This document shows, piece by piece, positions 24,300 through 36,968 of a stretch of DNA of 64,000 nucleotides. Position 1 is the stretch's first letter, and every line of letters begins with the position of its first letter. The stretch spans positions 30,323,853 to 30,387,852 of the forward strand of contig NC_043969.1 of NCBI RefSeq assembly GCF_902148855.1, given 5' to 3'. Under the pieces are notes generated by a model that saw only the letters and a list, made by a program, of their open reading frames with translations, did not search any database and was not told where the DNA came from. The position numbers were made by a program, and so were the translations under genes. Origin of the DNA: Sphaeramia orbicularis. Lineage: Eukaryota > Chordata > Actinopteri > Kurtiformes > Apogonidae.

Positions 24300-24801
24300 G
24301 TTTCTGTTTTTCTGCCTTTTTTTAGGCCACAAATTGATAATGAAGAGTTTGGGACAAAGTTGTAGAGTAAGTTTTATTTAAGGAAAAAAGTTCAACCATA
24401 ATATATATGGACTGAGAGACAACCATGTGATGCAGATGATGATCTAAAAAAATGTTGATAAGTTAGTTTTTTTCATGTCTAATTGTATAAATATATGTGT
24501 ACAAATATATGGTTCTCACCGGTACACTGGTGAACAGGCAGACACTTCCTCTCTGTAGACCTGGACCAAACCACTTCATCAAAGCTGCAGCACCAGGACG
24601 AGCTGAGCGGAAAGCTGCCAGAACCACCATGGTCTTCACCAGAAGACAGGAAACACAGAGTACAAAGCTGATCCCAAAGGCTGCCTGCTGGAACCGACAA
24701 GACCAGACTGATGGACGACCAATGAACACCAGAGAACACAGGAAGCAGAGCTTCAGTGACAGAAGAAGAAGGAAACTCAGCGCTGAGTTGTTGGCTCGGA
24801 A
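24300..24801 (-). pseudogene. Relic P2: receptor exon 10 plus debris of exon 11
   Basis: Exon 10 (24801-24520, TM2-3) is open and nearly the same as in the functional genes. Its splice acceptor is lost: the sequence before the exon reads TTATTTCC where others have TTTAGGTT. Exon 11 is reduced to its first and last scraps (24300-24443), with most of TM4-7 deleted. No upstream exon remains. Confidence 0.85.
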
Positions 24802-25685
24802 ATAAAGGTGAATGAGATTAATACAACCAACAACTGATCATTTTAGGTAATCAGCTTGAAGTTTGGACATATTTTCAGTATGGACTACAACCACGGCTGC
24901 TGATAAACAATAATGGCGTATTTGGAGAAATGTTCATTGGAAGTCTTGACCTTATATGTGCAAATGTGTGACGTAACTAGTTATAGACACAACAAATTAA
25001 GCAGGAGTTAAAACAGGCTGTAGAAATCCACTCGATTTTTGCAAACATTAATATAAAGATAGCTTTGCAGCACCTGGAGGGTTCAAATTCTAACTTTTTG
25101 AACTATTAGGGTCCAAATACACAAATAAATGTACCAGAGACTAATAAAAGTGGGTTTAGCAAAATATGACCCCTTTAAGTGGATTGATATAATATTGTGC
25201 TCTGGATGTCTCCACTAACTTTAGTCTCAATACATTCCCACAGTTACATATAAAAAAATTCATTTTTTGTACTGTTAATGAGTTAATATACTCATTGGTA
25301 ACATTATTTTATTATTTTCTTGTCTTACAGTCTTACTGCATTTTTGAGGAAAAATGTGCAATTAATCTTATAAAATTCAAAACCATAATTACTATTTTCT
25401 AGGATATATAATTATGCTTTTGATAATTAGGTCATAAGGTTTTTTTCCGTTTCATTTTTTATTTCTTTCTTCTTTTTTTTGGACAAAGAAGATGCACAGT
25501 AGTAATGTGAGGCCAAGCAGCATTTAAGCACAGATTAGCTTTATTTTCAAATGTAACATACACATGCTGGTGCAGATATATCAGGCCAAGGAACTTTTGC
25601 AAAAGCTTAATAGCTAAGACAATGTGAACACCATTTTCTTTACAAGAAGAGTGTTATAATTAAGATAATATCTAATTAAATGAAA
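24802..25685. other. Intergenic P2-E; from about 25060 shared with the F side
   Basis: From about 25060 (GCAGCACCTGGAGGGTTCAA) the sequence aligns with 38335-39149, marking the left border of the E/F duplication unit. The remainder includes the E 3'UTR. 24830-25060 is unexplained. Confidence 0.5.
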
Positions 25686-28600
25686 TTATCTTGCCATCAG
25701 GTGTTTCTTAGTGTTTTTCTCTGGCCTCAAGAGAATAATGAAACATTTTGGGGCAAATATACAGAACAGTAAACCATAACTAGAGGCCAGGATTGCAAAA
25801 ACTTCCACAGCAGCAACATATTTCCCAGGAGAGCTAACATAAGCAGGGACAAAGGCCACCCAAACAGCACAAAATATCAGCATGCTGAAAGTGATCAGTT
25901 TGGCCTCATTGAAGTTGTCAGGGAGTTTCCTGGCGAGAAAAGCCAAGAGGAGGCAGGTGCAGGCCAGCAGACCGATGTAGCCCAGAACCAGAGAGAAGCC
26001 CACCACAGAGGCCATGGCACACTCCAGAGTGACCTTTGACCCTGGGATTCTCAAATTACGGTGAGGTACTGGAGGACTGAGAGACAACCATATGATGCAG
26101 ATGATGATCTAGAAGAAAAGAAAAGAGGTTTTTCCAAATGTAATTGTGTGAAGTTACAATATTTTTCTTACAATTCCCTAAACAACATGGTTCTCACCTG
26201 TACACTGGTGAACAGGCAGACACTTCCTCTCTGCAGACCTGGACCAAACCACTTCATCAAAGCTGCAGCACCAGGACGAGCTGAGCGGAAAGCTGCCAGA
26301 ACCACCATGGTCTTCACCAGAAGACAGGAAACACAAAGTACAAAGCTGATCCCAAAGGCTGCCTGCTGGAACCGACAAGACCAGACTGATGGACGACCAA
26401 TGAACACCAGAGAACACAGGAAGCAGAGCTTCAGCGACAGAAGAAGAAGGAAACTCAGCTCTGAGTTGTTGGCTCTGACCTAAAGGGGAATATGTTTCAC
26501 AGTCAAATATGATACAACATTCACTTAATTTAACAGGTTATTTTTCTAAAAAATAAAATAAATCATATTTTAAAAAAGGTTGCACAGTCTCACCATTGGT
26601 GTTCGACGGTAGTATAGAAAAACCACAAACACAGCTGTTGTCATCATGACACCAGACACAGCTGCTGTAGTCAGAGTAATGCCCAACGATTCATTAAAAG
26701 AAAGGAAGTCAATCTGACGAGGAATGCAGACAGTTCGGTCAACGTTGAACCAAAATTCAGATGGACAACGTTCACAGTGGGGGGAACCTGAGGAACAGAA
26801 GAAGCATGAGAAGGGTTCAGAAAAACATGACTATTTCTCATCCTATTTTTAATCCAGCTGCAAACATGACTTTCTTAGACTTCTACAGAAACTCACAACT
26901 CCCAATTTCTCCTCATATTGTTTATTTTCCTCACCTGTTATATTACTAATTTCTCCTTCTCCACATGGAATACAGTCAAAGCAGCAAACAGGTTCTCCTT
27001 TCCTGGTGGCCTTTCGGGTACCTGGGGGACAGCTCTTACTGCACACTGAGACAGGAACCTGGAAAGTATGCAGAGTTATCGCATTATTGACACACTCTTC
27101 TGAATTGACACGATAATCATACAATTAGTCATTTTCAGTCTGAATACCTCATTGGATCCTATATTCCACTGAATAGCAGACTCATTTAGGTGGACATCAA
27201 ACTCATCCGCATGACCAATTAACACAAGTCTCAGTTGACCATCAGTGGTTTTCTGCCAGTTGACAAGGTCATACTTTGCAGGAATATCAGCTCCTTGAAA
27301 GGAAAACAATTCTCCATGTGGTGTGGAGATATTCACTTTGTTCATGTGTTTCAGAAGCTGCAGAAACAGATTTTATGTTATTTATTTTATCAGAATCAGA
27401 ATACTTCATCGATCTTAGGGGAAATTATTGAAGTAAAATTTCAACATTCTCTATGAAAAAGTGGTGTAGAATAATAACTCTTGGAAGGGATTAAAACAGG
27501 ATGATTTTACCTCTCTGGGTTTGATGTGTTTTGCAGAGGAGCAGGTGGAGCTGTTGTTCGTAGGACTGTCTCTGTTTGGGCAGGAGAGAAGGCTGTGAAG
27601 GGCGTGAGCTGCTGCATAAACAGCAAGATACACATTATACGTCCTCCTTAACTGAGACATGTCAGTTAAAGGACTCTGGACCTCCTCCAGAGTCTCTGTC
27701 CCACTGCAAGGTGGGAGGGAAGATTTTTGAAGGGACCTTTTAGCAGGAGATGAAGTAGAACGATTTGATGAATTGTCAAACAATGACTTGGTTGGAGAAG
27801 AGGAATGTGAAGACAGAGGTGTTTTATGGGATTGTTTGAATCTGGGACTACATCCAAACTCTTTTTCCCAATATTCCTTAATCCAAACATCCTCTGGACG
27901 GTCATATGGGTTTAACTTCCTGATATAATTTTCAAATCCAGGTATTGTTGAACTTCGAATGGCCACACCAACAACACCACTGAACAACTTAGAAAGGGCA
28001 ACATTTGGAGGAACGTCACTGGTGCTCCAGGCCTCACTGGCTATAAACAGTCTACCAGTTACCTGTAGGAAGAAGAGTAACTTACAACTATAAATTGTGA
28101 AATGTGGAATATGTCTTGTTTCTTGATTAAATCATTAGGTTAGGTGTGTTTTAGTGATTTTACTTACATTTCTCTGAGCCAATTGAAGAAATAGTTGATG
28201 TACCCCTGACGATGAGTAAAAAAAAATCAGAATTACCCTTGCAGTTGAAGCTTGAATTGTAACTGCTGCTTTTATTATATCTTCCATATTTCTTTCCCAG
28301 CTGATGGTCTTAATAAAATCTAAACAAACTTGTTTTCCCTGAATTTCCCTCTGAAACACCTGAAAGGTTTAGGTCGTAACAATTAATACAAAGTAAATGA
28401 AAGGTGAAATTGTTTTAAAGCTAATACTATTCATATATACCTGTAATGCAGAATGACCATATCCATCATTTGCTATCACTGCTCCAATCCAAGTCCATTT
28501 GAAGTGTAAAACCAGCCGTGCCATGGCTTGAGCTTGGTAAACATCACTTGGGATTGTTCTGAAAAAATTTGGGAACTTTTGCCTGTCACTCAGACAAGGA

Positions 28601-29586
28601 CAGCTTGCCGTGTAACTCATCTAAAAGAAAAAAAAAAAAAAAAAAGTGCAATTTTTAAGCTTGTAACTGTAAACTACATCTTTAGAATGAAAATGTTTTA
28701 ACCCCATCCATTACAAGATGTTGCCTGTTCTCACCAGGGGCCATAAAACTGAATTAATATAACTCACAAGTAGCACAGAGAGAGGGCTCAGTATCTTGGA
28801 CAATATAGTTGCTGTTGCAGAAATAGAAGGGCCAATGATCAAAGGAACAGACTGACCACCTGATGATACTGTAAAAGTGCATTACATTTGGTAAAGTACA
28901 AATTTTAGTGGTAATTGAATGATATGCATGTATTAAATTACACCTAAATTTCAGTCTTACCAGCTAAAGTCCCAGGTTGTCCATTAACTGCAGGAAAAGG
29001 AGTAGAGACAGTTGAGTTGCAGCTGTGTGCATCTCCTGCAACCAATGACAGAGCTGCTTGCAGAACCCAAGGGTATCTCGCACAGGTATCCAGTATACGG
29101 TAACCCAGTTTCACTCCTTGTAATAAGGTACTGTTACGATTTATCTCCTCCACTGCAAATGCCATTGCATAAATTGCTTGTAGTGACGTTGTGCTCAAAC
29201 TGAGCAACAAGACAAAACAATCAAACCAATTTACAGTGAGATATGTTATCAAGATTTAGTCATTGATCATGAAAAGTTGATTTCAGTTAAACCATATAGA
29301 CATATTATTACAATTACAATAATAGATGTTACCTGGTGCAGCCTTGATAATATGGCTTCTTACTATAGTCCTGTTCTATAAATGAAGGCACATAATAGAG
29401 GTTAAAGAGACCTCCGATAATCACATCACCATCCTGAAAGAGGCCCTTGTTGTCATGTGTTTCCCATCGAGAGCACACTGATGCCTGAACCCCCTCCAGT
29501 CCTATCTGTCTGCTCAGTACAGTGAGAAGCAGCAGAGGGAAGGATGAGGAGGACCATGGAGCCAAAAGCCAGATAAACCAACACAT
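25686..29586 (-). CDS. Receptor gene E: OlfC/V2R-like class C GPCR, complete, 913 aa
   Basis: Coding exons: 29586-29333, 29199-28961, 28859-28768, 28620-28441, 28359-28168, 28062-27511, 27357-27148, 27058-26935, 26787-26594, 26479-26198, 26108-25686. E is the sister of F; their exons, introns and both flanks align closely. This subfamily has a distinct lobe ([20 protein letters not shown], loop [14 protein letters not shown]) and the pocket text [10 protein letters not shown]. Exon 6 begins [12 protein letters not shown] and keeps the Glu that binds amino-acid ligands in relatives. Intron 6 holds a short LINE/SINE-type tail (CAGAATCAGAATACTT) shared with F, so older than the duplication. An AATAAA lies at 25540-25545. 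Confidence 0.9.
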
Positions 29587-29697
29587 GGATGAAGCTGATC
29601 TGAACATTTAACATGAAAATAACCCTTATTTTAACATCACAATAAGTAACAAATATAAGTGTGCTAAATTCACTGTGCATTAAAACCTGACAATAGA

Positions 29698-29960
29698 CCT
29701 ACCTTACTGAACCTGGCAATGGAATGAAATATGTATGGAAATAATGGTTAGATACGTAACATACAGCATGAAACAGTTCATTAAACACATAATTCAAACT
29801 CATTTTGTGTCCAAAGTAGATTAATTCTGAACTACCTGCAGAGAAAAAAAACCCATCAGAAACAGAATCATGTATAACTTTTTGGCATTGCACCTATCAC
29901 AGAGTAAACATTTCTTTATGTAAATCTGACAAACAGATCCCAACATACAGTACATACACA
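29698..29960 (-). other. 5'UTR exons of gene E (type example)
   Basis: Two splice donors lie between promoter and start codon: TGCAG then GTAGTT near 29836, and AGTAAG then GTAGGT near 29703. The second donor is recognisable upstream of all eight genes (A near 2524, B near 7813, C near 15343, D near 21963, F near 43085, G near 53469, H near 59895). The first is clear in B-F only. The acceptor before the start codon is (T/C)AG followed by ATCAGC, 13 bases upstream of the ATG. The 5'UTR is therefore probably made of two or three short exons. Exact transcription start and acceptors are not determined. Confidence 0.45.
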
Positions 29961-29988
29961 ATCAGCTCAAGTGAGGTAGTGGTGTGTG

Positions 29989-30063
29989 TTTTTATAACAG
30001 TTGTGAAATGAAAGAAAAGCAGATGACACAAGCACATGAGGTAATTTCAGTCTCTAGAGTGAT
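29989..30063 (-). promoter_or_regulatory. Gene E core promoter module
   Basis: TATCACTCTAGAGACTGAAA, CATGTGCTTGTGTCATCTG, then GTTATAAAAACAC. The GGAAAA part is altered to CTGAAA in E and F. Confidence 0.65.
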
Positions 30064-30390
30064 AACAGAGGGTAGGGTACAGTGCCGTGTGTGTTATTGC
30101 AAGGCCGTTGTTGTAGAACTTTGACAGTTCCTCACACTCAGAATGATCCTCAAAGGACTTTGTAAGGGATTAAACTCTGTCAGTTTCAGATTAGAATTGC
30201 ATTAACTACTGTCTGGACAAAAAAAAAAAAAAAAAGAGTCTTCATCTTTCCTTAACTAGACAAATAATTAAGATCCTTCCATTGGATAATTTTCACTGTG
30301 ACTAATATGTTTCAGCTGTAACAACATCTTTAACTGTAACTGATGAAGTGAGTAGCTGCTCACTTCTTAAACAACTGTCAGTTTGATAGA
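30064..30390. other. Upstream flank of gene E
   Basis: Shared with the F flank up to 43703. It contains the uninterrupted TTAA at 30330-30333 that corresponds to the piggyBac insertion site of the F copy. Confidence 0.6.
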
Positions 30391-30890
30391 GAACTTAAAG
30401 ATCAGACTGTGTTTCAATGGAAAATGGTCTGATGAGTCCAGATTCACACTATTCCAGAGTGATGGGCACGTCAGGGTAAGAAGAGAGGAGGATGAAGTGA
30501 TTACCCATCATGCTTAGTGCCTACAAACTTATAGGGGCAGTGTTATGATCTGGGGTTGATTCAGTTGGTCAGGTCTAGGTTCAGGAACATTATGTGTCCA
30601 TAAAATGACATCAGCTGACTACCAAATGTGTGTCCAAACAAATGAGATCAGCTGACTGAACCTGAATACACTGAATTACCAGGTGTGAACATCAGTACAG
30701 TTTTTCTTACCTGACAAATTAAATGCACTCCTAGATCACAATGCCAGGATTCATCGGGTTTAAATTGTAAAAGAGTGGTTCATGGGGTCCACACCTTAAC
30801 CCCACTGAGAATCTTTGGAATGTGCTGATGAAGACTTGACAGTAATCCAGCTCTCCCATCATCAGTAGAAGATCTTGCAGGAAAATCAAT
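30391..30890 (+). mobile_element. Tc1/mariner relic, E-side copy
   Basis: Transposase-like text in several frames: KWSDESRFTLF and later MIWG near 30408-30560, and PHLNPTENLWNVL near 30785-30830. Ends not identified, many breaks. The same relic lies at 47086-48860 interrupted by two younger elements. Confidence 0.7.
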
Positions 30891-31395
30891 GCAACCCTGG
30901 ATCAAAATAAATATGAGACCTATATTGTGATGTTACATAAGGGTTGTATTGCCTATTCAAACAGAAAATCTTTACACAATACACAAAAGGTTATTTGACA
31001 AAGCCAAGCAAAAGCAGTTTAGCAATTTTATTTCATATATGAAACAGTGAAATACACACTGCACATAAACAGTATGACAAATAATTCCATGTCCAAACAA
31101 AGAAAGACCTATCTCGCCATCAGGTGTCTTAGTATTTTTCTCTGGCCTGAAAAGAATAATGAAACATTTAGGAGCAAAGATACAGAACAATAAACCATAA
31201 CTAGAGGCCAGGATTGCAAAATTTCAACAACAACCACATATTTCCCAGGAGAGCTAACATATCAAGATGGCCGACGGGATGGTCGCACGCATGTCTGAGG
31301 CTCCTGTGTTTGCCTAGGTTCGATTAGAACCAGAGGTTTATACAACTACTGATGGCAAATGTATAGTCGAGGATGAGTTTCTACATTTCCTCTGT

Positions 31396-32927
31396 ATGAA
31401 ATTAAGGACTTTGAGTCAGGATGAGATTGTCCTATTGGCTACAAACACCTTTGATTCAGAGTGGATTGAGACGTCAAAGAAAATGCTGTTTGAACTCTGC
31501 ACCACTACGCAGTGTAACATCTCTCATAAGGGAGTGAATACAGACGCTAACAATGTCAAGGCCTGCCTCAAACTGTTGAATGAATGTGGGCTCAATATCC
31601 CAACATCTGTGTCTCACTACTTGGATGACCTGCCCCCTGTGACTTTTACAAACGTGGACGTGTGCACCCTGCTCTGTAAAATGGAGAACTTTCATGTTGA
31701 AATCACTGCCATGAAGCAGGCAGTACCCCTGCAGACTGGAGTCAGTGAAGGCCTCCAGGCGGATGTGCGCAGCCGGGAGTGCGCTCTGGAACTGCGCGCG
31801 AACCATGGCTGCGCTGGCTCGAGCACACAGGACGCACCGGCGGAGGCCTCCGACGCTAACAGCACAGCGGACTAAGCCAAAGCTCTGGACGCGGGGCCGG
31901 GTCTCACTGACACCGAGGAAATGTCGCTTGCCGTAGAGAAGGCGCTATGCACCGGCGGTACAAAGTCGCTACCACCACCTGGATCACCAAAGTGGAGCCA
32001 AGTTGTAAAACGGGGTTAACGGCAACAAAAGGAGCCGACAGCTGCTAAACCAGCTTCCCACATAAGACACCCTATACCCGGACAGAGGAAAGGTGGCAAA
32101 ACTATCGTGGGTACGGGAGCAGCAGGGAACATCAAATGCCGCGTTTCGACTACGTGGAACTAGCTCGACTCGGTATTCCTGGAGAGCGTTTCCATTACAA
32201 GGTACTACCGACTTTACAGTACCTGGTCGTCATAGTGATGCAGCGCGTTACTTCCGTGTCGTCTGTTCAGAGAGTTGCTGATAAACTGGCTCGTTGCGTG
32301 TTGTCTCGTCTGAATTTTTATGTTGGCCACCTAAGACTGAATCTCCACGACCGACCATGGTGTAGTTTTGGGCTGTTATCATGTAGATTAATGTACCGCT
32401 ATAGTTACTGTGCACTTCCGCATCTGTTTTTTGTAAAACGGCGGGTCACAGAGAAAACTGTCTGACCAATCAGTGGTCTGCAGTGTGTACACGTCACGTT
32501 TTAGTATCTGGTCCCCAGTCCTGGAACCGTGGTGGAGGTGATAACAAAAAAGTAGTACCGGGTACCAGATTCCAGGTCCTTTTTCGTGATGGAAACGCAA
32601 AAAAAGGCCGAGCCGATACTATGTAGTGGAAACGGGGCAATAATGATCCAAACTAAATTGGTGAGTGTCTTTGCATCTAAGTTCTCACCTGACGTAGAGG
32701 CGGAAACTCTATGCATGTATCTCAAAGACAAACTCGGGCATGACATCACCTGCACAAAGATTACTACAGTAAACAACAGGTAGGCTTCATTCAAAGTACT
32801 GGCTGAATGCAGTGAAGCAGATGTCATGTTTAACCCTGAGCTGTGGCCGGAGGGGACTTGTGTAAGGCGCTATTATGAGCCGCGGAAACGTATTGATGGC
32901 GCTAATGCTGCTACTTTAACTGGAGCA
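31396..32927 (+). pseudogene. LINE ORF1 remnant
   Basis: 31396-31875 encodes 159 residues with LLNECGLNIPTSVSHYLDDL and LPPVTFTNVDV, a module I know from ORF1 proteins of several animal LINEs. After an inserted TIR element (32142-32634), 32643-32927 reads VFASKFSPDVEAETL and ELWPEGTCVRRYYEPRK, an RRM-like domain typical of the ORF1 C-terminus. Frame breaks separate the parts. Confidence 0.65.
32142..32634. mobile_element. TIR element (MITE) inserted in LINE ORF1
   Basis: Left end CGTTTCGACTACGTGGAACT and inverted right end CGTTTCCACTACATAGTATC. It separates the two ORF1 domains of the LINE. No coding capacity; superfamily not determined. Confidence 0.6.
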
Positions 32928-32960
32928 TGAGTGCGCCTGTTGCTGAAGGGAATCCAGACT

Positions 32961-34105
32961 AATAACCATATGGATATTACAGTTCTATCATACAACTGTC
33001 GTGGCCTGCGCTTGAGCCAGAGCGCGGATGATAAAGCTCGCCGGATTGTTGTTGTTCAGCTGTTAGAGCAGTGTGACATCTTGTGCCTACAAGAAACGTT
33101 TCTACGCAGGACCTTAAAGGACTAAATTCCATTCATGACAGTTTCCTTGGGGCTGGGGAGTCTACTACCGACTTTAGCCTAGGTGTTCAGAGGGGAAGAA
33201 TCCCGGGAGGTGTGGCTATTCTGTGGAATAAGAAGCTGGACTCACTGGTAAATGTCATTAGACTTGATTTAGACTGGTGTATTGCCATACGCCTTTCACA
33301 GCAAAACAGATAATTTGTGATTTTAAATGTATATGCTCCATATGAATGCATTCAAAATGAAGAGTATTTGGATAAGCTTGGTTTTATTAGCTCTTTTATA
33401 CAAAATGACAAGTTTACTAGTGTTTATGTTATTGGCGATATGAATGCAGATCTCTTAGACAATAAATCTGCCTTTGCTAAGCGTATGGTTCATTTTTACA
33501 CAGATAATAACTTAACTCTGTCTAGTAAAGTACTTCTGCCTGCCCAGAGCTACTCATACAGAAGTGAAGCCTGGCACACTACCTCGTGGCTGGACCACTG
33601 CATCACTACAGCTGATGCACATGCAGCTCTGGGAGACATGAACATTCTGTATGAAATGTCCAGTACTGATCACATACCTATATCCACGTCTATCAGATTT
33701 GATCACATACCTGCTACAGTGCAGCCCGTTAATGTAAGAAATAAACATCTGGACTGGTCTTCTCTCTCTACAGAAGACCTTATATGTTATTGTAATCAAA
33801 CTGATCTATTATTGAGCAATGTTACATTACCAAGAGAGGCACTTATTTGTAAAGACATTAACTGCACTAACCCTAAACACAGGACAGATATTTCATCCAT
33901 GTATTGTGACATTATCACTATGCTGATGAAAGCAAGTAAGCCATATTATAAATCTAAAAAGAAAGGTAAAATAAGGCCTGGTTGGAGCACTTGTGTGGCC
34001 AAATTCCATGCTGAAACCCGTGATGCAACACACTCCTGGGCTATAGCTGCTAAACCTCGACAAGGGCCAATATATGAACATAAAAAGACTTCAGATGCTA
34101 AATAG
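32961..34105 (+). pseudogene. LINE ORF2 endonuclease part
   Basis: Begins MDITVLSYNCRGLRLSQSAD with LCLQETF, the active-site Glu region of APE endonucleases. It continues in other frames with GGVAILWNKKL, VIGDMNADLL, WLDHCI and STDHIP (normally SDH). At least two frame changes lie between these blocks. Confidence 0.75.
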
Positions 34106-34129
34106 AAATATGTGTGGCACTATGTGAGT

Positions 34130-35195
34130 AAAACATGCATTAAAATAGTTGCCCCCCCATTTAATTTGTTGAAGATGTAAGTAAAGCTACTGTTCTTGAC
34201 TGTTTTGTTAGTGAAATGTGTTGTTAAAGGTATATTTAATTTCACCAGCAGAGGGCGCTTGGAGTCTTGTGCAGCAGTAGCTGACATTAGTACATGATTA
34301 TACAAAGTGAGTTTAGTCAGTACGTGATGAGCTGTGAACGTGTCACCAAGTCCGCCCCGGTTAATAACTACATTCTGTGTTTTGCAGGTAAGCTGGTGGA
34401 ATTTAACACACATAAAACAGTAGTCCTGCTTCTTAAGTACCAGGTACCTTTTGAGGATAACAGTCGTTAAGCTAAAGTAGAGTTTTATTAGCGTGTGAAC
34501 TAATGTGGCGGACGCAGGTTAATGGCGCGGTCCGTACATTAAAAACTAGCATGCTAGGTGTGTCAGATATAAGCTAAAACGGACTAAAATAAGTGTCACA
34601 AATGCACAAGAGTTATATGAGACTGTGAAGAAGACATGTAAAATGGTCTTGACTGTTAATAGCTAAGTGATGCTACATGTGTGCACCGATACCCATGCTA
34701 ATTTAGTTGCTAAGCTAATGTGATAGTTTGTGTCCTTTGCATGTGGTATATTGGTTAAAACTGTATGAAGGAACGGTGTTAGTGGATAAATACCAGATCA
34801 AAGTGTACATGATGTGTCATAAATACATTCAAACACGTTGGTTTCAAGTAACAGTTTATAGGGTTAATTAGAGATTAAAAATGATAATTAAAACAGGTAA
34901 AAGACTGGTTAACAGCAATAGTAAATGATTTATTAAGTTCATTAAGCATTTGTGTCAGAGTAAAATGCAGAAAGTGAATTTTGTCAATCGGTGAATCTTA
35001 TGTTTTGTGTAAAAACTGTACTTCACCCTGTTATAAATGTCTGTTCAGAAGTTATGTTTCATATGTATTTGCCGGTACTAATAATGTGTTGTGACGATGG
35101 TACATGATTATACAGAGCAAGTTTAGTCAGTACGTGATGAGCTGTGAACGTGTCACCAAGTCCACTCCGGCTAATAGCTACATTCTTTGTTTTGA
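34130..35195. repeat. Insertion within LINE ORF2 bounded by about 93-bp direct repeats
   Basis: Direct repeats at 34292-34384 and 35101-35193 (TACATGATTATACA, CAGTACGTGATGAGCTGTGA, TGTCACCAAGTCC) are about 809 bp apart, with about 90% identity by eye. They lie inside a 1.1-kb block that interrupts the LINE between endonuclease and RT. Nature unknown: possibly a short terminal-repeat element. No protein recognised. Confidence 0.5.
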
Positions 35196-36918
35196 GCCTT
35201 TGCAAACAGAATAAATATGTCGCACGCAGAATGAATTGGCCCATCATTCCCGCATGGGTAACATATGCACTAAGATTTATTTGTAAAAATGAGCAAACAA
35301 TGAGGGCTGATTCTATGGCCAAAAAACTTCTAAGAAATGACTGTAAAGGTTTTTGGAAAGAGGCTAAAGCTGATAACAACTGTAAACCCTCTCTTCCTCA
35401 TACAGTAGATGGAGTTACTGGTGCAAATATGATTGTTGATTTCTGGAGACAGCACTATTGCAAACTTCTCAATTGTGTCCCGAGTGAATTTTATTGTGTA
35501 GACAATGTTGATTTTGTTGAAACAATCAAAACTCATGAGATATATCAAGCAATCAACAACCTGTCAGATGATAATTCTACTGGAGCAGATCAGATTTCTG
35601 TTAACATCTTAAATTTGCCAGTGGGAGGCTGGTTCCTCTTCTGGCCTTGTGTTTTACCGCCTTTGTTGGGTATGGGTTTATCCCTGACCCCATGATGGCT
35701 GTTCTCTTAGTACCTGTGGTGAAGGACAAAGCTGGAAAAGTAGGCTGCTCAGACAACTATAGACTTATTGCTCTTGCCAGTATAGTGTCTAAAGTTGTGG
35801 AACATATTCTCTTGACGAGGCTTGATAAGTTTATCATTGCGACAGACAATCAGTTTGGCTTCAAAGCAAATCATGGCACTGATATGTGTATCTTTTCATT
35901 AAAAGAATTACTGACCAAGTGCAAGAATAGTAATTCCACAGTTTTTATATGCTTTTTAGAGGCCTATAAGGCTTTTGGTTGTGTGAATCACAGAATATTG
36001 TTTCAAAAATTGTGTCAAGCAAATGTCCCTAAATATTTGATCAGATGTCTTTCCTACTGGTATGCCCACCAGATTATGCAGGTTAAATGGGACAACTGTG
36101 CTCCTTTTCAGATTAGTAACGGTGTGAGACAGGGCAGTTTATTTGCCCCTGCTCTTTTTAATTTTCATATGAATCACCTGTCCAAGCAGTTGAATATGTG
36201 CAGAACTGGGTGTATGGTTGGAGGTGCCATAATCAATCATTTAATGTATGCAGATGACCTGGTGGTGTTTAGTCCCAGCTCAGCCGGTCTCCAGCAGCTC
36301 TTAAATGTGTGTTCCGTGTACGGGGAACAGCATGATGTGAAGTACAACTCGGCTAAAAGTGTAATTATGATTTGTCGGACCAAGGAGGACAGATCTTTGA
36401 AGTTTCCTGACTTTAAGTTCACTGGGAATTTCTTGAACGTATGCAATGCTGTCAAGTACCTGGGTCACATCATTACAGATCAGCTGTCAGATGATGAGGA
36501 CATGTATCGTCAGTGCCGGATGTTGTATGCACAAGCAAACATACTGTCACAGAAATTCTCGTCTTGTTCTGTCCAGGTGAAACTGACTCAGTTTAGAGCG
36601 TACTGCACCCCTCTGTACACAGCACATCTGTGGGTGAACTATAAAAAGGCCACCTTCCACAGACTGACAATGGCATACAATGATGCTCTAAGACTTTTAT
36701 TGAAAAAGCCCAGATGGACCAGTGCCAGTGAATTGTTTATGTCTAATCATGTAAATTCATTGCATGCTGTGCTAAGAAATCGGATGTTTAAATTTATGTG
36801 TAAACTGAATCACTTGGAAAATACTGTAATTTTATTGCTGACAAAACCTGCATCTAGTGCTGTACGTTACACATCTCTGTTCTGGAAACACTGGTATGAC
36901 TGCCTCTTGAAAGTGTAG
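35196..36918 (+). pseudogene. LINE ORF2 reverse transcriptase part
   Basis: A 423-residue frame from 35647 shows NYRLIALASIVSKVVEHILL (with D for N), FGFKANHGTDM, NGVRQGSLFAPALFN and YADD at 36247-36258. Motif A reads FLEAYKAFG instead of the usual FLDxxKAFD, so a catalytic Asp is replaced. The C-terminal region has KPRWTSASELF. Confidence 0.8.
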
Positions 36919-36968
36919 AGGTTTTTTAAATTTTTTTTATTGTTTGTATTTATCTGTTTGCTTTTTAA

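Noticed and set aside
31474-31806. Minus-strand 110-codon frame in the LINE
   Set aside because: Antisense of the LINE ORF1 module.
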